From Paenibacillus sediminis (lineage in GTDB: Bacteria > Bacillota > Bacilli > Paenibacillales > Paenibacillaceae), in the NCBI RefSeq assembly GCF_017873765.1, contig NZ_JAGGKP010000009.1, forward strand, positions 1 to 64,000: a stretch of DNA of 64,000 bases. Direction: 5' to 3'. The notes below the pieces were generated by a model. It ran no database searches. It was given only the letters and a program-made list of their open reading frames with translations, and was not told the DNA's origin. The translations under genes were made by a program, and so were the position numbers. This document shows positions 1 to 7,879 of this stretch, piece by piece (the first letter of the stretch is position 1; each line of letters opens with the position of its first letter).

Positions 1-93
1 GAGGTGCAAGCACCTCATCAGCTCCGCTCGACTTGCATGTATTAGGCACGCCGCCAGCGTTCGTCCTGAGCCAGGATCAAACTCTCCATTAAA
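1..93 (-). rRNA. 16S ribosomal RNA, 5' end only
   Basis: Read on the minus strand, the sequence contains the universal 8F primer region (AGAGTTTGATCCTGGCTCAG) followed by the conserved start of helix 6, typical of Bacillales 16S rRNA. The gene runs off the left edge, so only about 93 bases are present. The exact mature 5' end is placed by analogy with Bacillus 16S. Confidence 0.97.
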
Positions 94-250
94 TTAGAAG
101 AGCGATTAGCTCATTTTGAATCAAACTGACGAGAACATTTCGTTCTCTATTTTTTGAATTTCACCAAAGTGAAATTCACTCACTCGTTGTTCAGTTTTCA
201 AAGATCAAACTCGCTTTTGGTCTTCGCTGTGTTTCAGCGGCGACTTTTAT

Positions 251-279
251 AATATATCACATTCAACTAGGAAGTGCAA
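251..279 (-). promoter_or_regulatory. rRNA operon promoter
   Basis: On the minus strand a -35 TTGCAC (279-274) and a -10 TATATT (256-251) are separated by 17 bases. The transcribed leader (about 94-245) contains a boxA-like antitermination element (TTTGAAAACTGAACAA around 183-203) of the kind found ahead of Bacillus rRNA genes. The stretch 280-450 shows no gene, only AT-rich sequence that could hold an UP element or a second promoter. Confidence 0.75.
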
Positions 280-451
280 GCTTTTTTTTAATGATTTATT
301 TTCAAATCTTTTAAATCGAATTTCTTAAGCTAGCAACTTCTAACGAAGCGACAAGTAGTAATATATCAAATATAGGCTTCAATTACAAATTGTAAAATAT
401 GACATCCGAACATTTTCGCTATATATAAATAGGAAGCTATTTTTTATACGA

Positions 452-481
452 CAAAAAAAGACCCTCATTTATGATGAGGAT
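452..481 (-). terminator. Rho-independent terminator of the purine permease gene
   Basis: Minus-strand hairpin CCTCAT/ATGAGG with a five-base loop, followed by a run of seven T. It lies 66 bases after the permease stop codon. Confidence 0.75.
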
Positions 482-546
482 CCATATACGGTGAGATAAT
501 TTGAAATCATTAACTACTATTATTATAGAGGAGAAACTATTAACTA

Positions 547-1917
547 TTACTCTGAACCTAAAAACAAATACCTGCAAACGACGATAATCGCGAGCAGCCA
601 CATTAACCAGTGCACTTTCACTTTACGATCTGTAAAGATGTTGTTGAAGGCACCAAGAATGACGTAAGCAACAATACCAATGGAAATCCCGTTCGCAATC
701 CCGCCAGTGAAAGGCATAAGTACAATCGTTAGAAACGCAGGAAACGCTTGAAAGAAATCATCCCATTCAATTTCGCGAACTTGGTTCATCATAAGAACCC
801 CAACGATGACCAACGCTGGAGCCGTAGCTGCAGATGGAACAACGAGCGCAAGCGGTGCAATAAAGAGAGAAAGCAAGAACAATACGCCTGTTGTTACAGC
901 GGTCAAGCCTGTACGTCCGCCTTCTGCTACGCCAGCAGCACTTTCAACGAAGGAAGTAAGTGTACTTGTACCGAGAACAGCACCTGTACTAACACCTACA
1001 GCATCAACGAGCATCGCTTTTCCAATCATTTTCTCGCCTTTTTCTTTATCCTTAAGCAGACCAGCGCGTCCTGCTGTACCTACCAATGTGCCAAACGTAT
1101 CGAACAGTTCAACGAAGGTAAAGATAAAGATAATTTCAAGCAAACCAAGCTTGAATGCGCCTTTTAAATCAAGATGTCCAACAGCAAGGTGATCAAAGGT
1201 TGGAATCCAGTGCGCTCCAGACAATCCGTTCAGGTTCGTAACCCCCATTGGAATACCGATAATTGTTGTTGCAACGATCCCAATTAGGAGTGCACCTTTC
1301 ACGCGAAGCGACATTAATACTGCAATAATTAACAATCCAATAAGAGCAAGAAGTGTATCATGATTATGAACAAAATCACCAAGCGTAAGATTAAAGCCGT
1401 TGCCTCCAACCGGAGCTGATACATCGGTACCTGGAACGATAGCTACCCGAACCAAATTCGCGAGTTTGAACCCGATAATTGTAATGAATAACCCAATACC
1501 TACGGTAATCGCCATCTTGAGGTTATGCGGTACTGCTGTAAGCAGCATTTGGCGTACTTTCGTAACTGTTAATATAATAAAAATAATACCTGAAATAAAT
1601 ACTGCACCAAGAGCTGCCTGCCAAGTAATTGTTCCGTTAGAACTTAGAACAACCGTCATAAAATATGCATTAAGTCCCATGCCTGGAGCAAGAGCAATTG
1701 GAATGTTCACAAACAATCCCATCAAAATAGTAATTAGACCAGCACCTACAGCAGTGGCGAAAAATACTCCCTCAGAAGGAATTCCTGCACCATTCGGCCC
1801 AAGAAAGAGATTATTAACAAACAGAATATAAGCCATCGTCATAAAAGTAGTAAATCCTGCAATAATCTCTGTTCTCACATTTGTTCCGTGTTCCTTTAGC
1901 TTAAAGAAACGTTCCAT
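547..1917 (-). CDS. pbuG: NCS2/AzgA-family guanine/hypoxanthine permease
   Basis: Cytoplasmic-membrane purine transporter of 456 residues that imports hypoxanthine and guanine for salvage. The N-terminus (TEIIAGFTTFMTMAYILFVN) is the hallmark of the AzgA/PbuG branch of NCS2 carriers. The rest is a chain of hydrophobic helices with the Gly/Ala-rich segments typical of the family, at the usual length. The longest frame starts at 2025, but the ATG at 1917 is preceded by AAGGAGG and matches family N-termini. The longer frame would also cross the riboswitch terminator. The gene is controlled by the guanine riboswitch at 2102-2167, which supports the substrate assignment. In B. subtilis the pbuG and pbuO paralogues are hard to separate, so the symbol is tentative. 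Confidence 0.9.
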   Translation of the reverse strand: MERFFKLKEHGTNVRTEIIAGFTTFMTMAYILFVNNLFLGPNGAGIPSEGVFFATAVGAGLITILMGLFVNIPIALAPGMGLNAYFMTVVLSSNGTITWQAALGAVFISGIIFIILTVTKVRQMLLTAVPHNLKMAITVGIGLFITIIGFKLANLVRVAIVPGTDVSAPVGGNGFNLTLGDFVHNHDTLLALIGLLIIAVLMSLRVKGALLIGIVATTIIGIPMGVTNLNGLSGAHWIPTFDHLAVGHLDLKGAFKLGLLEIIFIFTFVELFDTFGTLVGTAGRAGLLKDKEKGEKMIGKAMLVDAVGVSTGAVLGTSTLTSFVESAAGVAEGGRTGLTAVTTGVLFLLSLFIAPLALVVPSAATAPALVIVGVLMMNQVREIEWDDFFQAFPAFLTIVLMPFTGGIANGISIGIVAYVILGAFNNIFTDRKVKVHWLMWLLAIIVVCRYLFLGSE

Positions 1918-1954
1918 TAGGTAAAACTCCTCCTTATAATGTTGTCGGGAACGA

Positions 1955-1993
1955 CAAAAAAGCCTAAGTAAAGGTTGTCCTCTACTTAGGCTA
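1955..1993 (-). terminator. Riboswitch-controlled terminator upstream of pbuG
   Basis: On the minus strand AGCCTAAGTA pairs with TACTTAGGCT around a loop, and is followed by TTTTTT. It sits between the riboswitch aptamer and the pbuG ribosome-binding site, so it is the likely expression platform that ends transcription when guanine is bound. The gap of about 110 bases between aptamer and terminator is rather long for this class. Confidence 0.8.
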
Positions 1994-2101
1994 TGTGTAA
2001 AGAAAGTACGTGAAACAACACGCAATAGGATGTGGATTCACCAAAAAAAGGTAAAACAAACCCTCTATTGCGATGTCTATATAGACGTCACGTCTTTTCT
2101 T

Positions 2102-2167
2102 TTCGTAGCCAGATCATTTACGGTGATCTCGTAGAGACTCTCGGGCCAATTCCCGAGATTATACGAA
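2102..2167 (-). ncRNA. Purine riboswitch aptamer, guanine type
   Basis: On the minus strand the P1 strands CGTATAAT and GGCTACG enclose P2 (CTCGGG/CCCGAG), the joiner AGTCTCTACG and P3 (AGATC/GATCT) with loop ACCGTAAAT, matching the purine-riboswitch consensus. The specificity base (position 74 in xpt numbering) reads C in GGCTACG, which indicates guanine/hypoxanthine rather than adenine. Ligand binding normally turns off the downstream gene, here the purine permease. Confidence 0.93.
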
Positions 2168-2231
2168 AAGCGTTCTGTTGTTGTCGAAATGTCCCATCAA
2201 TAAGTGTCGAATATGACTTCTTACACACCTC

Positions 2232-2260
2232 ATTCTAGGTCGTAGTACTCAGTTTGTCAA
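2232..2260 (-). promoter_or_regulatory. Promoter of the riboswitch-pbuG transcript
   Basis: Minus-strand TTGACA (2260-2255), 17-base spacer, TAGAAT (2237-2232). This is a near-consensus SigA promoter about 65 bases upstream of the aptamer. Confidence 0.8.
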
Positions 2261-2314
2261 CACAAATATACGAATATTATACTTGAAAATTTTATGTAAT
2301 ATTCGTAATTTAAT

Positions 2315-2354
2315 AGAAACCCGCTCTCAGCCACCCAGGCTAAGAACGGGTTTC
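2315..2354. terminator. Ancestral guaA terminator
   Basis: Inverted repeat GAAACCCG/CGGGTTTC with an inner TAGCC/GGCT stem. It lies just beyond the stop codon of the guaA 3' remnant. Its likely original role was to end the guaA transcript before an element separated the two; the T-tract is weak (TATTAAATT on the minus strand). Confidence 0.55.
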
Positions 2355-2392
2355 ATTTTATTGTATAGTGTTATAACGTCACATTACGGTTC

Positions 2393-2580
2393 CTATTCCC
2401 ATTCAATCGTTGCAGGCGGTTTGGACGTAATATCGTACACCACTCGGTTGACATTCTCAACCTCGTTGACAATGCGCACTGATATTTTCTCAAGCACATC
2501 CCATGGGATACGTGCCCAGTCCGCAGTCATGCCGTCGATCGACGTTACCGCACGGATACCGACCGTATAGGAATACGTGC
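2393..2580 (-). pseudogene. Duplicated 3' end of guaA (left attachment-site copy)
   Basis: This 187-bp segment (2394-2580) matches 17841-18027, the 3' end of the intact guaA, without indels and with seven differences (2462, 2471, 2477, 2480, 2513, 2522, 2570). In the guaA frame all seven are third-position synonymous changes, and the stop is TAG instead of TAA. It encodes only the C-terminal 62 or so residues and has no start, so it is not a gene. It marks the left edge of the integrated element. The first 68 bases from the stop side are identical in both copies. Confidence 0.92.
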
Positions 2581-2832
2581 TTCAATAGAGTAAATTACTA
2601 TTCAATTAACGCGTTATTTTCGTATATCAATTGTAGCGGGTACTGACATGGATTTCAACTGATTAATACGGATATATGTTCAGTCCCTCCTTGACTCAGT
2701 ATACATCCAATTACCTAAATGCAGACCGTTACAAAAAGTAAATATAGCGAAGGAATTTGCCTCTTCATGTCGAAAGGTAGTATTTAACAAATGCTACAGG
2801 TGACTGTATCTGTTCCCAATCGAGGTGTTTCT

Positions 2833-3606
2833 ATGGCTAAAACTGCTAGACGTGAACCAACTCCAAATGAAAGCATTGTGCTTTTTAACGAAGTTGATGG
2901 ACTATGTCCTTTATGTAACAAAAGTCTCATGCGAAGTAAAAATAAAGCAAAAGTTAAAATTTTTGAAGCGGCACATATCTACCCATTAAATCCTACTAAT
3001 GAGGAGATTGAGTTACTAAAAAATGAGGAACGTCTAACATTAGATGTAAATGATCTAGACAACTTTATTGCCCTGTGTAGAGAATGCCATAAAGTTTTCG
3101 ATCACCCCAGAACCGTTGAGGAATACAGATTATTATACAACATAAAAAAGAATATTATCTCGAGGAACATGACTAAGGAGAAATTCCATGAATACCCTAT
3201 GGAATATGAAATTAGAGAAGTTCTCCTTAAACTAATTGGAGAGACCAATGAAACGAATCTCACAAAATTACAATTAGAAGCTCATAAACTTGATGACAAA
3301 GCAAATGAGTCTTTGACCAACTTCACTAAAAGAAAAATAAGAAATGACATTACCGATTATTATTTGTTTATAAAAGAGGAATTTAAGCAACTCGATAAAG
3401 AGCACCCGAAGTCTTTTGCAAAAATTGCTTCTCAGGTGCGGTCATTCTTTACTCAAATCGATTCAATAGAGGAATCGCAAGAGAAAATTTACGAAATAGT
3501 TACAGAGTGGTTATCGAAAAAGACCCAAAATACTTCTAAAACTGCATGTGAAATAATAACTTCCTTTTTTGTACAAAATTGCGAGGTGTTCGATGTTAAC
3601 TCCTAA
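2833..3606 (+). CDS. HNH-nuclease effector of an ABC-three-component (ABC-3C) system
   Basis: Predicted 257-residue protein. The first 100 residues form an HNH nuclease with a zinc site: CPLC at 25-28, AAHIYP with His48, Asn77 in DNFIALC, then CRECHKVFD with Cys82, Cys85 and His86. The remaining 150 residues are helical and charged, with no motif that I recognise, and fit the C-terminal partner domain that in ABC-3C systems couples the effector to the ATPase. The start is the ATG at 2833, preceded by GAGGTG; the longer frame from 2791 lacks a ribosome-binding site. It overlaps the next gene by 14 bases, so the three genes form a tight operon. The inferred role is nucleic-acid cleavage during anti-phage or anti-plasmid defence. 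The HNH call is firm; the system assignment rests mainly on gene order and the ATPase. Confidence 0.8.
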   Translation: MAKTARREPTPNESIVLFNEVDGLCPLCNKSLMRSKNKAKVKIFEAAHIYPLNPTNEEIELLKNEERLTLDVNDLDNFIALCRECHKVFDHPRTVEEYRLLYNIKKNIISRNMTKEKFHEYPMEYEIREVLLKLIGETNETNLTKLQLEAHKLDDKANESLTNFTKRKIRNDITDYYLFIKEEFKQLDKEHPKSFAKIASQVRSFFTQIDSIEESQEKIYEIVTEWLSKKTQNTSKTACEIITSFFVQNCEVFDVNS

Positions 3607-3826
3607 TAAAATTATACGTTTCAATGAATCAATCATCGGAAAAATAGTCTTCATCTTAAAGGAACTTAATTCCGAGGGTATAAGTATTCAAAGCTTATTC
3701 CATCAAACAGATAACTATTTTGATGAAATAGAAGACTTTCTATACTCACTAGATGTCTTATATTTACTTGATAGTATTGAGGTGGATTTCGAAAAAGGGG
3801 TAATAAAATATGTTAAAACAAATTAA
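3593..3826 (+). CDS. Small middle component of the ABC-3C system
   Basis: A 77-residue acidic protein that starts at the ATG at 3593, four bases after GAGGTG and inside the end of the effector gene. Its 3' end overlaps the ATPase gene by 17 bases. The sequence reads as helices followed by a short beta hairpin (VDFEKGVIKYV), compatible with a small winged-helix fold. It matches in size and position the so-called middle component between effector and ATPase in ABC-3C operons. No catalytic residues are apparent. The subfamily cannot be assigned by eye. Confidence 0.7.
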   Translation: MLTPNKIIRFNESIIGKIVFILKELNSEGISIQSLFHQTDNYFDEIEDFLYSLDVLYLLDSIEVDFEKGVIKYVKTN

Positions 3827-5429
3827 CTGTGAAATATTTCGAGAGAAGGGTATCATTTTTCATGAAGGTTTAAATGTAGTATTAGGTGATAACCTTGGTT
3901 CTAATTCAATTGGTAAATCAACGCTTTTGATGATTATTGATTTTGTTTTTGGTGGAAACACTTATATTACACATAATAAAGATGTCGTTACTAGACTGGG
4001 ACATCATGAATTTTTTTACCACTTTGAATTTAATAAAATTGATTTCTATTTCTCACGCGGAACTTTAAATCCAGACAAAGTTTTTACCTGTGACACCACT
4101 TTCAGGAAAATCAACCCAATCGATTTAGAAGAGTATTATAAGTTTTTACAAATTAACTACGGTTTCCAATCAGAAAAGTTAACATTTAGAGCGGCGGTAA
4201 GTCCGTTCAGTCGTGTATGGGGTAAGAATAATTATGACGTTAAGCGACCTTTACATGCTCACCATTCAGAGGCGTACTTAGAAACAGTAAATAAATTGAT
4301 TAAAATGTTCAATGAATATCATAAAATTGAAATACAGGACACTGAATTAAAAAGAGCCAATGAAGAAAAAAAGATATTCAAGAAGGCAAGTGATCTTGAA
4401 TACATTCCGAAAATAACCAAAACCAAGTACCAAAAAAATTTGAAGCAGATTGAAGAAATCAAAAAGGAAATAGCAAAATTAGCAATGAGCCCTTACAGTC
4501 CATTTATTAATGTCTCAGATATAATTTCTGATGAACTTATTGAATTACGAGAAAGAAAGAGAATATTATTAAGTGAAAGAGAGCACTTAAAATCCAGATT
4601 AATTAGATCGAACAAAGGGTTTTCCAAAACAATAAGTGTTGAGTTTGAAAACCTCTTAGAGTTCTTCCCACAAGTAAATATTCAGAAGTTGGATGAGATT
4701 GAAAGGTTCCATAATGGAATTTCAAATATTTTAAGTGTAGAGTTAGAGCAAGCAAAAAAGAACCTGCGGCAACGTATTGATGTGTTGGATAATGAAATCG
4801 CTGAAATAAATAACAAAATGGAGAAACTACTAAATCCAGAGCAGAAACCGAATATCTTCATCGATAACCTATTAGACGCATCAGTAAAGCTTAAAAATTT
4901 AGAGATTGAAAATAACTATTATATAAAATCGAATAAAATAAATGCTAACGTGGATACACTAAAGGAAAGTTTAAATAAATTGAAAGAAAGCATTATCGAG
5001 AATATATCAAAAAATATCAACTCAAAGCTTGTAGAAATTAACGAACACATATATATGGGGCAAAGGATGGCTCCCGAATTACTACTAAAATCAAAAGATT
5101 ATGAATATCAATTTTTTGATAATACGGGTACAGGTAAGGCTTATGCAAACTTAATTATTTTTGATATAGCAATCTTCCAATTGACTGAGTTACCGATTAT
5201 TACGCACGATTCATTCTTATTCAAAAACATTGAACAACCTGCTATGGAAAAAATATTAAATCTCTACGATTCAAATAATAAAAAACAAGTCTTTATCGCT
5301 ATCGATTCTATCCATATTTTTAGCGAGGAAACACAACTCTTATTGCAGAAGAAAAAAGTTATTCAACTGGACAATAGTAAACTTCTATTCACACTGGATT
5401 GGAGAAATATGAGAACAGATGATAATTGA
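3810..5429 (+). CDS. ABC-3C ATPase (SMC/RecN-like, DUF2326 type)
   Basis: A 539-residue coiled-coil ATPase. The N-terminus has an unusual long Walker A loop, GDNLGSNSIGKST (residues 26-38), preceded by LNVVLG, which is characteristic of the DUF2326 group of SMC-like ABC ATPases. Residues of about 190-420 are Lys/Glu-rich and predicted coiled coil. The C-terminal half site shows a signature-like GTGKAYANL (440-448) and a degenerate Walker B LPIITHD (461-467). It is soluble and not a transporter. The start is the ATG at 3810 with an AAGGGG upstream, overlapping the previous gene. By analogy with known systems it should sense the invader or DNA ends and license the HNH effector. A bidirectional terminator follows. 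Confidence 0.82.
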   Translation: MLKQINCEIFREKGIIFHEGLNVVLGDNLGSNSIGKSTLLMIIDFVFGGNTYITHNKDVVTRLGHHEFFYHFEFNKIDFYFSRGTLNPDKVFTCDTTFRKINPIDLEEYYKFLQINYGFQSEKLTFRAAVSPFSRVWGKNNYDVKRPLHAHHSEAYLETVNKLIKMFNEYHKIEIQDTELKRANEEKKIFKKASDLEYIPKITKTKYQKNLKQIEEIKKEIAKLAMSPYSPFINVSDIISDELIELRERKRILLSEREHLKSRLIRSNKGFSKTISVEFENLLEFFPQVNIQKLDEIERFHNGISNILSVELEQAKKNLRQRIDVLDNEIAEINNKMEKLLNPEQKPNIFIDNLLDASVKLKNLEIENNYYIKSNKINANVDTLKESLNKLKESIIENISKNINSKLVEINEHIYMGQRMAPELLLKSKDYEYQFFDNTGTGKAYANLIIFDIAIFQLTELPIITHDSFLFKNIEQPAMEKILNLYDSNNKKQVFIAIDSIHIFSEETQLLLQKKKVIQLDNSKLLFTLDWRNMRTDDN

Positions 5430-5433
5430 TACA

Positions 5434-5470
5434 AAAAAACTCTACTGTCAGCAAAACAGTGGAGTTTTTG
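5434..5470. terminator. Bidirectional terminator between convergent genes
   Basis: AAAAAACTC-ACTGT / ACAGT-GAGTTTTT hairpin, with T-runs on both strands. It separates the ABC-3C operon from the convergent gene at 5448; the stop codon of that gene lies inside the hairpin. Confidence 0.85.
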
Positions 5471-6287
5471 TATATAAAAGATCACTTATTTTTTTCTTCT
5501 TGCTAAGTTCATGACTTTCAAACCCATTATAAGTAATATCTTTTGGAGAATTATCAAGATAACCTTTCTTTATATTTAATGTTACCTTGTCGCCAATTAA
5601 ATCTTCAAAATCACTTTTCATAAAAGCAATTGCATCTTTTATCTTCTTTTTGAAGACTATATTAGTGTTTATTTCTTCAACAAACAAATTAAATGGCACT
5701 GTTTCTGATACGTAAATGTTGAAGTCTGTTCCAAATTCGAAGTTTACATCTTCATAATTTTTAGCTTGTTCCTCCCTATAACTAATCCATTCACAAAGTT
5801 TATCACTAGTGAAATGATACAGAAAATTTCTTTTAGTGTTGAAGAAAGCAATTAATTCCCTTTTCTCTTTACTGCTTTTATGCCTTACCCCTTCTATGTT
5901 ATTTTTCTTTACTATATCTAAATAGTTGTTATATGATACAGCAAGTTTATCTACACTATAATCACCAATCACATTTATTATCTCATTTTTAATTAAATTA
6001 ACAGCTGAGTTAAACAGCTTGTATCTATAGAAATCCAAATCAAATTCAAAATTGTCATCTGCTTGTTCTCTAATAAACTCTAATACATCAGCATCACCAT
6101 TAAGAGTGATATCTCTCTTTACAGCTAATTCATGTGCCAAATATCGAAGCGGTTCTAGACATAACCGCCAATAAATATCATGCTTCTTTACTACATATTC
6201 TATAATATGTCCTAGATATAGGATACAATCTTTTTTATTTTCTATCTCAAATTTCACTTTGTTTGTTTCAGTTAATATTCTCCCCAT
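5448..6287 (-). CDS. Uncharacterised protein with a HEPN-like R-x4-H motif
   Basis: A 279-residue soluble protein that I do not recognise as a named family. It is helical and rich in Lys, Asp and Asn. RNFLYH at 153-158 fits the R-(N/D/H)-x3-H motif of HEPN ribonucleases and is flanked by hydrophobic helical sequence, as in HEPN folds. The N-terminal 100 residues are also helical, and the last 60 look like a beta-rich tail. The start is the ATG at 6287, preceded by AAGGAG at nine bases. It converges on the ABC-3C operon, sharing the terminator, and is followed by a serine recombinase on the same strand. It may be a stand-alone defence or toxin gene. The HEPN idea rests on one short motif and is tentative. 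Confidence 0.65.
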   Translation of the reverse strand: MGRILTETNKVKFEIENKKDCILYLGHIIEYVVKKHDIYWRLCLEPLRYLAHELAVKRDITLNGDADVLEFIREQADDNFEFDLDFYRYKLFNSAVNLIKNEIINVIGDYSVDKLAVSYNNYLDIVKKNNIEGVRHKSSKEKRELIAFFNTKRNFLYHFTSDKLCEWISYREEQAKNYEDVNFEFGTDFNIYVSETVPFNLFVEEINTNIVFKKKIKDAIAFMKSDFEDLIGDKVTLNIKKGYLDNSPKDITYNGFESHELSKKKKISDLLYTKTPLFC

Positions 6288-6443
6288 AAAAGGATGCTCC
6301 TTTTCTTATAATCGCAAGTCTACTTTAGCCAGTTGGCTGTAACAGCTTAACAAATCCAACTTTACTATAGTAGATAATTGCATAAGACTAATAAAAGCGC
6401 TGGCTACCCTTCTCGCAATTTCAAAGGATACATATATCCTAAT

Positions 6444-7058
6444 CTAGCAGAATACATCATCACTCTCATATTCATTTACCCTACGATAAAAAGTGTTAGG
6501 CTTCATCCCAACTTTCTGCATTGCTTGAACCGCAGTAAGTTTTCCATTTTTCCATTCAGCATAGACTGATATGAACTCTCTGGTTATTTCCCTCTTAGGG
6601 CGTCCGAATTTGACACCTTTCTTTCGGGCGACCTCAATTCCCTCTGCTTGACGTTTCTTTGTCTTCTTTCGTTCTTGCTCCGCTACATAAGAAAGCATAC
6701 TAAGGAACTGGTCTTCAAGTAACTTACCTAAGTCCCCCATTGTCTTGAATTTACGGCTATCAAACAATGATTCATTTTCTAATACCACTATATCTGCATT
6801 GACTCCCCTCGTTATGTACTTCCATTCAGTTATGATACCGTCATAGTCACGTCCAAGACGGTCAAGGGAGTCAAGGTAGAGTAAATCCCCTTCTCTAATG
6901 ACAAGCCGCATAGCTTGATATTGAGGACGGTTAAAATCTTTTCCCGATTGCTTATCAACGAAAATGTATCTCTCTTCAATCCCAAGTTCACGCATTTTCT
7001 TAATCTGGCGATCTGTGTTTTGTTCCTTTGTTGAAACACGAACATATCCAATTTTCAT
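6444..7058 (-). CDS. Serine recombinase (resolvase/invertase family)
   Basis: A 204-residue small serine recombinase. The N-terminal catalytic domain carries YVRVSTKEQ with nucleophile Ser9, followed by DKQSGKDFNRP and SLDRLGR with Arg67 and Arg70. A long alpha-E helix (LSMLSYVAEQERKKTKKRQ) follows, and the C-terminus is a Hin-like helix-turn-helix (about 155-200, ending PNTFYRRV). The length is normal and all visible catalytic residues are kept, so it should be active. The ATG at 7058 follows AGAGGTG. A dyad that could be its recombination site lies just upstream (7084-7150). It could resolve or invert DNA within the element; it is not the integrase for the guaA site. Confidence 0.92.
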   Translation of the reverse strand: MKIGYVRVSTKEQNTDRQIKKMRELGIEERYIFVDKQSGKDFNRPQYQAMRLVIREGDLLYLDSLDRLGRDYDGIITEWKYITRGVNADIVVLENESLFDSRKFKTMGDLGKLLEDQFLSMLSYVAEQERKKTKKRQAEGIEVARKKGVKFGRPKREITREFISVYAEWKNGKLTAVQAMQKVGMKPNTFYRRVNEYESDDVFC

Positions 7059-7083
7059 ATCAGCACCTCTGACACGAGAGTCT

Positions 7084-7150
7084 TTTCAAAAAGTATACCA
7101 TATTTATGAAACATTTCATATCTCTATTAAATACTTTTTGAAACACTTCA
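7084..7150. repeat. Nested dyad upstream of the serine recombinase (candidate res/operator site)
   Basis: TTTCAAAAAGTAT (7084-7096) and its exact inverse ATACTTTTTGAAA (7131-7143) flank the perfect palindrome ATGAAACATTTCAT (7106-7119). A second near copy of the core, TGAAACACTTCA (7139-7150), repeats TGAAACATTTCA (7107-7118) with a 32-base period. This arrangement fits binding sites for the recombinase encoded at 6444-7058, whose start codon is 26 bases away. The rest of 7151-7540 shows no gene. Confidence 0.5.
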
Positions 7151-7540
7151 TCCGTGGGTACTTCTCACTATGTCAAAAGGTGTGCTTTTTGCAATGCAAT
7201 TATGGTATAGCATCGTGGGACTCCATAGAAGTTTTTATATACAGACAGGAGCGGGATGTGTCATGACGTTCGAGCCGCGGGGATGGTTTACAGTGAGCGG
7301 ATGACATATTAAACTATATTGAGCTAAGTACACACCCAAACGAACATTCCTATATGAATTCCTACGATACGATACAAACTACTGGAAATTTGATGAAAAT
7401 CAAGTGAACTGTGTTTCGTTATCGTTTCCACGATAGGGTTGTTATTGACCATAAGAATCAAATGAGATCATGATAATCGTAAGTAATTTCCAAACGTTAT
7501 CAATTCGCAGTTTTCTCGGATGTAATATCCAGTCTCGACC

Positions 7541-7853
7541 TTAATCTTCCCTCATTGAAATATCCACAACCCTAACAGTACGGTCATACTCCCCATTAAT
7601 CCAAACCTCAACATCTACCTGTGTGGCTACACAGTTTCGTAATTGCTCATCTGTACTGAGCTGATTACGATCTTCCTCATTCTATACGTACTCCTTTAAA
7701 TCATAAAAGCACACAACAATGCAAGATAGGGGTTTCCTACCTCAACAAAGTCACGTGCTTCATTTCGAATAGCAGAGTCAACTAAAAATCAATCATTCCC
7801 CAAAGAATGACTAAAATCTTTTTCCATTTGGATTGAACTCTTCTTTTCGTCAT
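7541..7853 (-). pseudogene. Decayed small gene, at least three disruptions
   Basis: On the minus strand a gene of about 100 codons can be followed through several frames. ATG at 7853 opens with MTKRRVQSKWKKILVILW. A shift near 7790 leads to DSAIRNEARDFVEVGNPYL. Another shift near 7700 and a stop precede DRNQLSTDEQLRNCVATQV, and the frame ends with VDISMRED at 7541. Each piece has normal amino-acid composition although no single frame stays open, so this is a true relic and not chance. The product family is unknown. It followed the membrane protein gene at 7880 on the same strand. Confidence 0.5.
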
Positions 7854-7879
7854 ATGTTTAATTTGAGTTCTTTAATTGT

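Noticed and set aside
547..2025. Longer start for the purine permease (2025)
   Set aside because: The extra 36 codons run through the riboswitch terminator and have no ribosome-binding site; the ATG at 1917 has AAGGAGG.
2283..2570. Plus-strand open frame over the guaA remnant
   Set aside because: It is the antisense of the duplicated guaA end; a frame with the same peptide sequence appears antisense to the intact guaA at 17868.
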